DNA of 64,000 bases from Arbacia lixula (lineage: Eukaryota > Echinodermata > Echinoidea > Arbacioida > Arbaciidae): positions 16,328,797-16,392,796 of the forward strand of contig OZ022580.1 in NCBI GenBank assembly GCA_963669155.1, read 5' to 3'. Position 1 is the stretch's first letter. The number at the start of each line of letters is the position of its first letter. Shown piece after piece: positions 1 to 10,980 of the stretch. The notes below the pieces were generated by a model. It made no database searches and had not been told where the DNA came from. It worked only from the letters and a program-made list of their open reading frames with translations. Both the position numbers and the translations under genes were made by a program.

Positions 1-3000
1 TAGATGGTATCTCCCAGCTGTAACACTGTGCCATTTCCGTCCGTCAGAATCGCACTTAACGAAAATTAATATATCAGTTGTTAAGTATAATTGTGTGCCT
101 GTCACGCTTGTTTGAGTCCATTATCTCTGTCAAGATTACAATCTCAATTTGTAGGTCAAGCAATGAGAAGAAAAGGCTCGTAAAAGAGGACACTGGCTAG
201 AAATATTGAGTGAATTGGAAGGAGAAGAGGATAATGAATTATTAACGGGGATGTTTTCAATGTGCTGATTTGTAAAAATGATACCATCACATTGCTTGCG
301 ATGAGAGATTAACAACATGTGGAACACACAAGGCATCTAGCAAGCAAGAAATTTGATGTTTATATGTATGCTTTGTGCAAAGATGGTTTAACGACTCATT
401 GTGGGTCAAGAAAGGCGCTGAGGAAGTGCAGCTAGACATAGAAGTACAAGCAGAATGGGAATTAAAATCGGGGGGGGGGGGGGGGGGGTGTAAGGGGGGG
501 GGGTAAGGGGGGGGGGTAAGAGAATCATACAGACTTCAATGTGAGTGGTTGACCCGACACGTGCTTTTTGTCACTGCCCCCGTTTTCTCGGTGCATGTTT
601 ATTTCTTAATAATTATGCATCACATTGCGTACGATTATCTTTATCATTCTTAAATATTTTCAACATCTGATCATTTTTGTTCGCTATCTGGTTGCAACTC
701 TGTGAGAAAAAAAACGACCTTTCATATAAATATTTCACGTGAATGAAATATGAATGGTTCAATGGTATGGGAGGCCCAAATGAATACAATTTGTCATATT
801 AAATGTTTTAAAGCGCAGTTGTGTCATTCATTCCTTTTCTCAATGTGTTTTGAGATAAGTTTTGAAGTGCTTACAAACATGTGGGGCAGGTTACATTCCA
901 GACTGGTTTTTGAGTGACTTATTTCACATAAACGACTCATAAATCGGACGATTTACAACAGGCAGAGTCCAAAATATGGCACGAAATCCTTTATCTTATT
1001 GACAACTGCCTCTTCTATCACTTCTCTTAAAGTTGGATACACATTCTTTATTAGTGATCGTGTTTACATTATAGTAGCATTATAGTAAGAGTTTTATTTG
1101 CTGCTCATAATCTTTATTGCCCAGACATAAAATATTTCTACAAAGGATATACTAATTCGTAAAAGGAGTCTCGCTTAACATTTATATATAAACTGTTATG
1201 ATTCTCAACTTAGACATGACAAGGTTGCTCCAGAATATGAAGTGTGCGAACATAAAGAGTCTCGGAGCTGGGGCGTATCTGGACCTTGCACGTTTATTTG
1301 TAAGCTTTCGGCTGTTATGCCTTCTTATGTCTTGCTTGGCGGTGGTGCTTGGCGACAGCACAAACAACCCACCGCCAAGCAAGACTGAAGAAGGCGTAAC
1401 AGCCGAAAGCTTTCACAATTATATATATCTCTATATATATCTATATATTTGAATATACATCCATGCTATCCAGATGTTCAAATTTCTTGCATCATTATTC
1501 TCATTCTGTAGTATTCATGTTTGTATTTCTAGCGGGGAAACACCAAAATAAACGTAAATTCAATCATTATATATGAAAACGAAGGAGAATGAAAAAGAAG
1601 ACAACAAAGTCATGAAAGTGTTGAGTAACAAAAAAAAAGCAGATGAAGAACATGATGAGAGTGAATGAAGGGAGTGGGGTGCTGGTACTTACCTCAGGCT
1701 GGGGTCATTAAGAATGATGTTTTCATAAGCCTGGATAGCGTCGCTGAGTGGCTCCATCACCTCATAACCATTCTCAGCGAGCTCTATGATTGGCTCGAAT
1801 AGTTCTCGCCAAGTCAGCTGACCGAATCTCTGATGGGCAGCCCAATATCCTTTAATTTCGCCAGGCACAGCAATTGCGAGGCCGCCTGGGTTAATTCAAT
1901 ATAAAAACATTAAAATTATAAGCTCAAGTTCCCTCCGACGTACACAATTCCAATGATCAAATGTGTCTAATAAACATCTCAACAAAATATATATTTCAGA
2001 CATCTATTTTATAGCCTACTACTTGATCTTAACTGCCATAAATTTCTTTAAGCTCCTTAGAATTGTATTGTATTGTGGGTTTTGTTTGGAGTGATTCTCT
2101 TTCAATATCATTCTGATAATGTTTTTGATTTTTTTTAAACGATCAACATGATATCCAGTGAAGATAAGTCTGGTTTATTTCTCTGTGTGAAGGTCAATTT
2201 ACGCTTGATAATCATTCTGGGGGTGTTTCACCAAGCTGCCGTAAGTTACGATCGACTTTACGAACGACTGGTGATCCCTTCTTGTGCTAAATCAGATTCT
2301 CAATGAATAAAGTGTGGTATCGCATTTAGCATCAGAAGGGATCACCAGCCGTTCGTTGGCCCATTTACGAACAGCTTGGTGAAACACCCCCCTGTTGAGA
2401 GTGCAAGTCCGGACGGGCACTCTCATTGCCTGGCCTGACGAATCACACAAAATCACTCAAAATAGGCAATGTTGTTCACTTTCTTACCAAAGGTGGAAGC
2501 GCTTGAAGATGCATTCTCGTACATATCTCGATGGGCGGCCGCTGGAGCCCACTCCCGTGCGTTCAGGAATGACGCCTGGCGGCTCTCCCTATCATAATAG
2601 GTCAGGAAGTGGCCTCCGCCAAGCCCCGCGCTATGTGGGTTGTACAGCCCCACGCATAGCATTCCCGTGATGGCTGCATCGACAGCACTGCCACCGTTTA
2701 GAAGGATGTCCCTGTACTTGCCAAACAAATAGTGTTTGGAAAAAATGATGTTCGTTATTATAATGTCTGAATAAAATGAAATCGTCGCTGAAACTCCCTA
2801 ATACGACATATGCATAATATAATTCCTTCAACTTAAACAAATACTTAATTTTTACTTATATTTCTTTAGTCTTTTTGGTTTATGTGTGCCGTGTTCTCGA
2901 TACCACACTAGCAATACACTTAATAAAGAGACAGGAGGGGCAGGTGTTACTACGTCAATAAATGGTGTCCGCTGTGCCCTAGTAGGAGGGGGGGGGGGTC

Positions 3001-5051
3001 TGCCTTTGGGGAGACTCCCCTCATGTCGTAGTAAAAACACTTGTAGGAAGATGGAGGGGGTGAGCGGCAATTGGGCCGCCTCGATGTGAGCGAGCCTTAA
3101 CCATTTGTGTGCCAGTATACTGTGACCTTCTGCTCTATGGAATGGGTGTATTACTTGTGAAAACATGCAGTAGTGTGGTGACACGCAAAGAGTAGGGTAC
3201 GACGGTCCAAAAATCTGAGAAGCAGACCAGAAAAAGGTGTGAGGAAAATTTGACAAAAAATAGTAGAAATAATCATCATCAGGAATTGTTCAACCATGTT
3301 GGGTGAGCCCCTCCTCAATCAATTTCCATTTGCTTCTATTTGCTGCTATTCTGTTCCATGTTACTGTATTTGTGTATAATGATATTTCGAGAATAAGAGA
3401 AATATCAGTGTTTAAATCGTGTGAGAAATGGCAAATTAGCAACTAGATTATGTATAGCTGTGATGTCGTAGAATTTGCACGTTTTTGTTCCGACCTTCCG
3501 AGTTCTGAGCACCGGGGCGAGTCTGCGGCGACGGCTGCTTCTCGATAGATGAAACGGCCCTCGCTGTCCACTGGGGTATCGTCAGAGCCAGTCACGTTGG
3601 TTGCCAGGTAGACTGCCAGACCGACCAGGCCGGCCAGGACAACGACGAGGGCCAGGAAGGCAAGGCACCTACGTGATCGTGGTTGTGGCCGGGGTCGTGG
3701 TCGTGGGGTTGGGGAGGTAGAGGGGGACGAAGGAGTGGCGGAGTAAGAGGAATAGTAAAATGGTATAAATGAGTAGGAAATAAATTTTAGCAATATATTC
3801 AACTTTATAGGTAAATCATATACTCGGATATTACAATACCATGAACTGATGAATACTGTGTGTCTAAAAAAAACCCTCTACACTTTTGAATTGGCTGCCG
3901 AATAAAAGATATTTGACTCTGGGGAGAATGATTTAAATGTATGGATAGCTTATGGCCTCAACTTTCATCTCACACCAAAACGTCAAAAAAATAATTCTTG
4001 CTTGAATGAGCTCTGCTCACTTTTGTAAAGGGTGTGAAAATTAGGCTGCGCAGGAATTAGCCTTCCAATTTCGCGAGAGGTTGAATATTGAATATTCAAT
4101 TTAATACTCATTATTCAAATACATTTTGCCGGAAAAGAAAAAGAATGTCTCAGTTACTGGCTGCCTATTCTTCAGGCTATCCATTCACCTAAAGATTAGA
4201 TTGCCGGCATCTTTGACGTTCTTTTTTGTGGGCAACCCATAATTGAATATCCAATTGAATATTCAATATTCAACCCTTATGTTATTGGTTTGCAAATCCT
4301 TCAAATTCATAGACAAATCAGCTATAGTCCAACTAGCTACACAATCTCAAGCACGTATTTAAATGTATTGAATTGATCATGCTGAAAATAAAATCATATA
4401 AAACATTGCATAAACAGCAAGAACAGTACAACTTAGATAGAGTTTATGAAATGTGTAATGTGGTCTCTTTACCGGATAGAGACGCTCAATAATACCTTGT
4501 TATATTTGGGAAACATGAATTCCGGTTGATTTTAATCATCCATCAATCAATTGGTTTGGCTTGACAGAATCTGTTATGTTGCGTGTCAGAATGAATCCCT
4601 CCTTTTGCTAGCAGTGGCGTAAGATAGTAAGGTGCATTGTGCCTCTAATTCTGTCCTGTAAATAAGCCCGTGCTAAATCACAGTGCTCCCATACTGAACA
4701 TAATCTAATGTTTAATTGAAATGAACGTACTTCACCCTTTGAGTGCCAGTTAATCTTCTGCCCTATGGGATTTGCATGTGTTACTTGTGACAAATGGCAC
4801 ACGAAGCACACACAAAGTTAACAAAATGAAAGAGGGGTGTCCCTACATCGGGAGCACACGGAGCACAATTTCCATTCCCTATGCAGTTTACAATATCCAA
4901 ACTAGAGGTGGAATGAAGGACTGAATAAATCTGAAATAAAAAAAAAAGTAGTTTACGGAACTCACTTGTTCTGATTTTCCTTCTTGTGCGTCTCAGTACC
5001 CATTTCCAAGCTCGATTGGTGAGTCTGATACGATTGACTAGACGACACCAT
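1..5051 (-). CDS. Gamma-glutamyltranspeptidase paralog A (5' part, exons 1-5, runs off left edge)
   Basis: This is the N-terminal half of a GGT-family enzyme, a type II membrane ectoenzyme that cleaves gamma-glutamyl bonds of glutathione and related substrates. Exons on the minus strand by phase and GT/AG borders: 4966-5051 (start ATG at 5051), 3495-3668, 2488-2711, 1693-1885 and 1-54 (cut by the window). Exon 1 encodes a polar cytoplasmic tail beginning MVSSSQSYQ. Exon 2 supplies the signal anchor (CLAFLALVVVLAGLVGL) and an NVT glycosylation site, ending in PRCSELGR. Exon 3 holds NGGSAVDAAI, GLGGGHFLTYY and the substrate-binding Arg in NAREWAP. Exon 4 holds the family-typical AVPGEI and AAHQRFGQL. 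Compared with paralog B at 6705, exon 3 has three extra codons (Ser-Ala-Ser) and exon 4 keeps the conserved Gly of VPGE. The catalytic small-subunit half lies outside the window, so integrity cannot be judged. Family call is firm; the exact GGT subtype is not resolved. Confidence 0.88.
470..517. repeat. Interrupted poly-G tract
   Basis: Runs of G broken by GTAA, in intron 4 of GGT paralog A. The paired right-arm intron lacks it. Such runs are G-quadruplex-prone and error-prone in assembly. Confidence 0.7.
1300..1416. repeat. Long hairpin insertion (left arm only)
   Basis: The two ends are reverse complements (GAAAGCTTTCGGCTGTTA type), with a further paired core around CTTGCTTGGCGGTGG. The corresponding right-arm intron near 10280-10400 lacks it, so it is a lineage-specific insertion in intron 4 of paralog A. 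Confidence 0.7.
2220..2392. mobile_element. MITE-like palindromic element, left arm only
   Basis: Terminal inverted repeats begin GGGGTGTTTCACCAAGCT and continue inward through GGTGATCCCTTC. The right-arm intron (9440-9560) is continuous across this point. No ORF; non-autonomous. Confidence 0.7.
3097..3195. repeat. Short dispersed palindromic repeat (CTTTGTGTGCC family)
   Basis: Ends resemble TTAACCNTTTGTGTGCC and GACACGCAAAGAGT, with an inner CTCTATGG box. The copy at 8780-8874 is the same insertion in the other GGT arm, so it predates the duplication. Related copies are at 4731-4821, 12815-12912, 22250-22313 and 47053-47147. Confidence 0.6.
4079..4275. mobile_element. MITE-like element with GGTTGAATATTGAATATTC termini, left arm only
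   Basis: Roughly 200 bp bounded by inverted repeats rich in the self-complementary string TTGAATATTCAA. The right arm jumps from its match of the flank (CAATAACATAAG at about 7380) into unrelated sequence. No coding capacity. Confidence 0.65.
4731..4821. mobile_element. Short TTAA-targeting MITE with empty site in the other arm
   Basis: The left arm reads CGTACTTCACCCTTTGAG ... CACAAAGTTAACAAAATG. The right arm (reverse complement, about 6930-6950) reads CGTACTTAACAAAATG without the insert. Termini CCCTTTGTG/CACAAAG are inverted. This matches insertion into TTAA with one duplicate degraded to TTCA. Confidence 0.75.
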
Positions 5052-5317
5052 GATGGAGTTTCGATGAATCCGCTCAAAAGTTGATTTGGTTTCTTTCTTC
5101 GCAAATCGCACCTACAAAGTTTTCCCGCAATAATGCTTACCACGGGATTCTTGAATTTCTATAGTACTGAATCAAAAAAGTTCATATGTCCTTTATGCAT
5201 AGTTCAAATAAATATTAGCTTTTCACGTTTGATGTGCGCTTTTATGTGCAGTACTAAAGGATAATATGGATCTGGCCAATCGTTTCCGTTGTTTATATGG
5301 GCAGATGGGGTTTGAGG

Positions 5318-5600
5318 TATATGTCCCGGGGGAAAGGGGGCGGGGCTGGGGTCGAGGCAGGGGCGTGGAGACGTGAACTTGTCCCTCACCACGGTGTGCG
5401 GGAAAGGGAAACTTCTCCTAGTATCGCAGTGCTCCTCCAGCAAACTCAGCCCAGTTCTGCCAACCCCTTGGGATGGCAAACTGTCCTCCGACTCAAATCA
5501 GATTATCGAAGTCGGGAAAATGATTATCAACTCTAGGCCATCTACCCTTGACATAGAAAATTGTCCGCCAGCTCGTGACGGTCTCACAAGATCTTATATT
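5318..5600 (+). other. Protein-like, GC-rich fragment of unknown origin in the inter-GGT spacer
   Basis: This stretch is richer in GC than its surroundings and open in two overlapping plus frames (5297-5536 and 5373-5603) and one minus frame (5204-5479). The 5373-5603 reading has balanced composition (for example SSSKLSPVLPTPWDGKL) and looks more like coding sequence than the nearby CA-repeat frames. I recognise no family, and no splice partners are obvious. It could be an exon remnant, a GC-rich regulatory patch, or chance. Confidence 0.2.
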
Positions 5601-5609
5601 TAAAGAAAA

Positions 5610-5945
5610 TTATTAATCATTATTATACCTTTGCGATAATAAACGCTGCCAAACGAGAGATGGCACAAACTCTATTTACGATTCGGTAATATTTGGGATT
5701 TAGACGCATTGAAATGTAGAGAAATATTTGTTTTTTCGTGATTCAAGATTGATTTATTGATTGATAATAAGTGTGTTACCAAATACTCAGGTTAGTAAGT
5801 GATTTTTTTTTTTTTTTTTTTTTTTGGGGGGGGGGGACTGAGGGATTACCTACAAAAGCTTCAGTATGGTATATTGCGAACGGCGAACGAGAAAAAAAAA
5901 CAATCACAAACATAACAAGAACTAATTGACGCCTCCCCTCCCCCC
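5610..5945 (+). repeat. Dispersed repeat, copy 1 (inter-GGT spacer)
   Basis: Shares with 16500-17250, in the same orientation and order, CGAGAGATGGC, TTTACGATTCGG, GTGATTCAAGATTGAT, TAATAAGTG, CTACAAAAG and ATGGTATAT.GCGAACG, followed by a CA array. The second copy is interrupted by about 450 bp. Confidence 0.65.
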
Positions 5946-5946
5946 T

Positions 5947-5948
<2 letters not shown>

Positions 5949-5990
<42 letters not shown>

Positions 5991-6001
5991 ATACACACAT
6001 A

Positions 6002-6064
<63 letters not shown>
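5949..6064. repeat. (CA)n microsatellite
   Basis: Near-perfect CA dinucleotides with occasional TA. The Cys/Val open frames across it are artefacts. Confidence 0.95.
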
Positions 6065-6066
<2 letters not shown>

Positions 6067-6370
6067 CATAAAACATGCCATGGATATCAGTTGCAATAAT
6101 TACAGCCTGTAGGTCGTTATCAAAACCACATAAACATGATAAACGTTATCAGCCTTCTCACATACACGCGGAGGTACACATTTGTTTAAGCACAATAACA
6201 TTTAAACTAACTAGATCTCGCATTTTATTACACTTACTGCACTTGTACCTTGGCCCTTGAAGTGATATTGAATCTGGTGTACGATCTACATAAAAATGAG
6301 GATAAATCAGGGGTTTTAAAATAAAGGGCACTTTTCCGATGAAAGGGGCAACTTCATCTGCGTGAGAGCA

Positions 6371-6500
6371 AACACACACACACAAACACACACACACACA
6401 CACATACACACACATACATGCACACACACAAACGCACACACACGTACACACAGAAACACACACACACACACAAACACACACACACGCGCGCGCGCGCACA
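6371..6500. repeat. (CA)n/(CG)n microsatellite
   Basis: Imperfect CA array ending in CGCGCGCG, about 205 bp upstream of the GGT paralog B start codon. It has Z-DNA-forming potential. Confidence 0.95.
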
Positions 6501-6704
6501 TACATCAACAAAAAAAGAGCAACTAGAGCGCGCCTTTGATGTTCAGATTCACGATTACGTGCGTTGCAAGTTACTTACATTTATGTCTACCATGGCAACT
6601 GCCAATAAGCTCTAATTACTGAAAATTTTGCTATGACGGTTAGCATCAATTGTAAAATTACAAAAGTAGCCTGAGCGGTTCAACTGTACTTCTACAAAAG
6701 GGTC

Positions 6705-9700
6705 ATGGCGTCGTCCAGTCAATCGTATCAGACTAATCAATCGAGCTTAGAAACGGGCACTGAGACGCACAAAAAGGAAAATCAGAACAAGTGAGTTCCG
6801 TAAACTACTTTTTTTTTTAATTTAAGATTTATTCATTCATTCATTCCACCTCTAGTTTGGATATTGTAAACTGCATAGGGAATGGAAATTGTGCTTCGTC
6901 TGCTCCAGATATAGGGACACACCCCTTTCATTTTGTTAAGTACGTTCATTTCAATTTAACATTAGATTATGTTCAGTATGGGAGCACTGTGATTTAGCAC
7001 GGGCTTATTTACAAGACAGAATGAGAAGCACAGGGCCCCTTGATATCATACACCACTGCTAGAAAACGATGAATTCATTCTGACACGCAACGTCGGATTC
7101 TGTCAAGCTATTCCAATTGATTGATTGATGATTAAAATCAACCAGAATTCATGTCTCCCAAATATGACAAGGAATTATTGAGCTTCTCTCTGCGGTAAGG
7201 AGGCCAGATTACATATTTCATAAGCTTTATCTAAGTTATTTTGTTCTTGTCGTTCATGCAATGCTTTTATAAAGGATTTTTCAGCATGATGGATTCAATA
7301 CATTTAAATACGTGTTTGAAATCGTATAGCTAGTTGGACTCCAGCTGATTTATCTCTGAATTTAAAGGATTTGCAAAGCAATAACATAAGTTCTAGGTAA
7401 TTGCAGAGAAGATAGTCGCCACTTTTTATGTCTTATTGTGTGGTGTTGTGGTATGACCACATAATGTTTTGTATAACTACATAACTGTTTTTATCTAAAA
7501 AAATCATAATGAATTTTCATTCATGCCATTAGCTACATGTTTGTCAAGGATTGATATTCTAGAATAAACTTGGTAAACTAATTGTAGGAAGCACCCTACG
7601 GTAATAACGGTATGATGTGTGATAATATGTTTTGAGAACGTTTCTAGTTTATTTTAATTATGTTGTTTTATATACATCCTTTAAGTTGTATATGCCGGTT
7701 TAATCACGGTCAAACGATAGATGAACCATATAATAGTATATATACGCGTGTAATCAATACATCAATTGATTATATGGATCACTTCCTGTGGTGAGGAATG
7801 TGCCTTGCATTTCAGAATACTAGAAATATTATCAAGATCACTATACAATGTACATAAGTAGCATATAAAGCAATGTATATGTAAGTCAATAAGTAAACTG
7901 ATAATGCAATTTTGAACTAGAGTATAAATTACGTCATAAATTGTAGTGGTGCAAACAAAAAAAAGAGGACGGTTTAAGAAGACGATGATGATGTTCATTT
8001 TGCAGGAAGGCAGGTGGAAAGGCATGGAAATCAAGATAACAGAAGATGAAAATTATCTAGCGTTCTGTTGAGCGAATCTGAATGCTGCATGACTGACTGA
8101 CTGATATTGTACCTGTCCGCTTGGTAGATTAATCGATTCGTTTTACTAACCGACTCACTGCATGATTCTTCAAATGGACAATAATGTAGACAGTGCTATA
8201 ATATGATTATCTTTATATTGTAATATCCGTCTATATGATTTACCTATAAAGTTGATTATATTGTTCAAATATATTCCTACTAATTTATACCATTTTACTA
8301 TTCCTCTTTCTCTGCCACTCCTTCGTCCCCCTCTCCCTCCACAATCCCACGACCACGACCACGGCCACGTCCACGGCCGCGTAGGTGCCTTGCCTTCCTG
8401 GCCCTCGTCATTGTCCTGGCCGGCCTGGTCGGTCTGGCAGTCTACCTGGTAACCAACGTGACTGGCTCTGACGATACCCCAGTGGACAGCGAGGGCCGTT
8501 TCATCTATCGAGAAGCAGCCGTCGCCGCAGACTCACCCCGGTGCTCAGAACTTGGAAGGTCGGACCAAAAATGTTATAAAAAAAAAAAAAAAATTATACA
8601 CAAATACAGTAACATGGAACAGAATAACAGCAAATAGAAGCAAGTGGAAATTGATTGAGGAGGGGTTCATCCAACATGGTTGAACAATTCCTGATGATGA
8701 TTATTTCTACTATTTTTTGTCAAATTTTCCTCACCCCTTTTTTGGTCTGCTTCTCAGATTTTTGGACCGTCGTACCCCACTCTTTGCGTGTCACCACACT
8801 AGTGCATGTTTTCACAAGAAATACACCCGTTCCATAGAGCAGAAGGTGAAAGTATCTGGCACACAAACGGTTGAGGCTCGCTCACATCGAGGCGGCCCAA
8901 TTACCGCTCGCCACCTCCATCTTGCTACAAGTACAAGTGTTTTTACAACGACATGAAGGAAGTCTCTCCAAAAGCGGAACCCTTCCTACTAGGCACAGCG
9001 GAATCATGCACCATTTCTTGACGAAGTAGCACCTGCCCCTCCTGTATAATTCATAATTCATAATTATTTGTTTCAGTTGAAAGAATTATATGATGCATAT
9101 TTCGTATTTGGGGTTTCAGCGACGATTTCATTTTATTCAGACATTATAATAACGAACATCATTTTTTTCAAACACTATTTGTTTGGCAAGTACAGGGACA
9201 TCCTTCTAAACGGTGGCAGTGCTGTCGATGCAGCCATCACGGGAATGCTATGCGTGGGGCTGTACAACCCACATAGCGCGGGGCTTGGCGGAGGCCACTT
9301 CCTGACCTATTATGATAGGGAGAGCCGCCAGGCGTCGTTCCTGAATGCACGGGAGTGGGCTCCTGCGGCCGCCCATCGAGATATGTACGAGAATGCATCT
9401 TCCACCATTGGTAAGGAAGTGAACAGCATTGCCTATTTTGTGTGATTCTGTGTGTGATAGTGCCTGTCCGGACTTTAAAATCACTCCCGTCAGAACGATT
9501 TATCAGGCGTTGAATTGAACTTCACACAGGGCCATTATAAACCAGACTGATCTTCACTGCAGATATCATATTGAAAGTGTAAATTCTGCAAAGTCAAAAA
9601 CATTCTAAAAATTACATAGAACGAGAGTCACTACAAACAAAACCCACAATACAATACATTACAAAGAAATTTACGGCAGTCAAGATCAAGAAGTATACAA

Positions 9701-10980
9701 TAAATGTCTGGAATATTTATTTTGTAGAGTTGTTTATTAAACATAATTATTCGAATTGTGTATGTCAACGGGAAGTGGAGCTTATATGTTTTTATATTAC
9801 ATTAACCTAGGCGGCCTCGCAATTGCTGTGCCTAGCGAAATTAAAGGATATTGGGCTGCCCATCAGAGATTCGGTCAGCTGACTTGGCGAGAACTATTCG
9901 AGCCAATCATAGAACTCGCTGAGAATGGTTATGCGGTGATGGGGCCGCTCAGTGACGCCATCCAATCTAACGAAGACACCATTCTTAATGACCCCAGCCT
10001 GAGGTAAATAACAGCACCTTACTCCATTTATTCACTCTCGCAATGATCTTCATCTGCTGTCTTTGGCTACTCAAGACTTTGTTGTCTTCTTTTTCATTCT
10101 CCTTCGTTCTCATATCTAATGATTGAATTGACGGTTATTTTGTAGTTTCTCCGTTAGAAAAACGAACATGAATACTACAGAATGAGAATAATGAAACTTG
10201 AACATCTGGATGGCATGGATATATGATGTAAATTATGTATTACACGAATCGTAACAATGCAAGAGAAAGTGATAAAAAATAAACAAATTACTGATGATGA
10301 GGTGTGGATGAAATCAACTGCCATGACTATCTGACTATGCTGTATGGTTTAACTCGAATGTCTAGGGAAACATGAAATCTCAGAAATGTTAACAAGACCC
10401 CTTTTACAAATTAGTATATTATTTGTAGAAATATTTTATGTCTGGACAATAAAGATTATGAACCTCAAATAAAACTTTAACTTACTATAATGTAAACACG
10501 ATCATTAGTAAAGAAGGCGCACCCAACTTAAAGAGAAGTGATAAAAGAGGCAATTGTCAATAAGATAAAGTTTTTCATCTTTTATACTCTGCCTGTTGTA
10601 AATCGTAAGATTTATAAGTAGTTTATATATGAAATAAGTCACTCCGACACCAGTCTGGAATGTACTCTGCCCTACATGCTTGTGAACAGTTTTTAAGTAC
10701 CAAATGTTCAAAACTTATCACAAAACACATTGAGAAAACATTTAATGTGACGAGTTGTATTCATTTCGACCTCCCATACCATATTCGCCTTCTCTTCTCA
10801 TTGCTTGACCTACAAATTGAGGTTGTATTCTTTACAATGTTTACAGAGGTGATGGACTCAAACAAGCGTGACAGGCACATGTACAATTATACTCACAACT
10901 GTTATTTTAAATTTCTTTAAGTGCGATTCTGACCGACGGAAATGGCACGGTGTTACAGCTGGGAGATACCATCTACAGAC
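6705..10980 (+). repeat. Right arm of inverted segmental duplication (part paired within the window)
   Basis: This is the reverse-complement partner of 1-5051. Pairing visible here ends at about 10980 only because the left arm is cut off. Unpaired sequence in this arm includes about 7400-8210, which has no counterpart at 3845-4275. Confidence 0.85.

Larger units (their letters stand above)
1..5051 (-). repeat. Left arm of inverted segmental duplication
   Basis: Exons and introns of GGT paralog A match the reverse complement of paralog B. Clear intronic matches include 3270-3380 against 8600-8710, 1140-1180 against 10395-10440, and 4660-4860 against 6895-7050. The arm continues beyond the left edge. 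Private insertions in this arm are at 1300-1416, 2220-2392, 4079-4275 and 4731-4821. Confidence 0.85.
5052..6704. promoter_or_regulatory. Spacer between head-to-head GGT genes, presumed bidirectional promoter region
   Basis: The two GGT start codons face away from each other across 1653 bp. Similarity between the arms fades within a few tens of bases upstream of each ATG, so the proximal promoters differ. The spacer holds a GC-rich patch at 5290-5580, a poly-T/poly-G run (about 5803-5838) and two long CA arrays. Promoter function is inferred from position only; I saw no convincing core promoter motif. Confidence 0.35.

Noticed and set aside
5776..6511. Long Cys/Val- and Thr/His-rich open frames
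   Set aside because: They are translations of CA microsatellites; no splice or start context supports coding.
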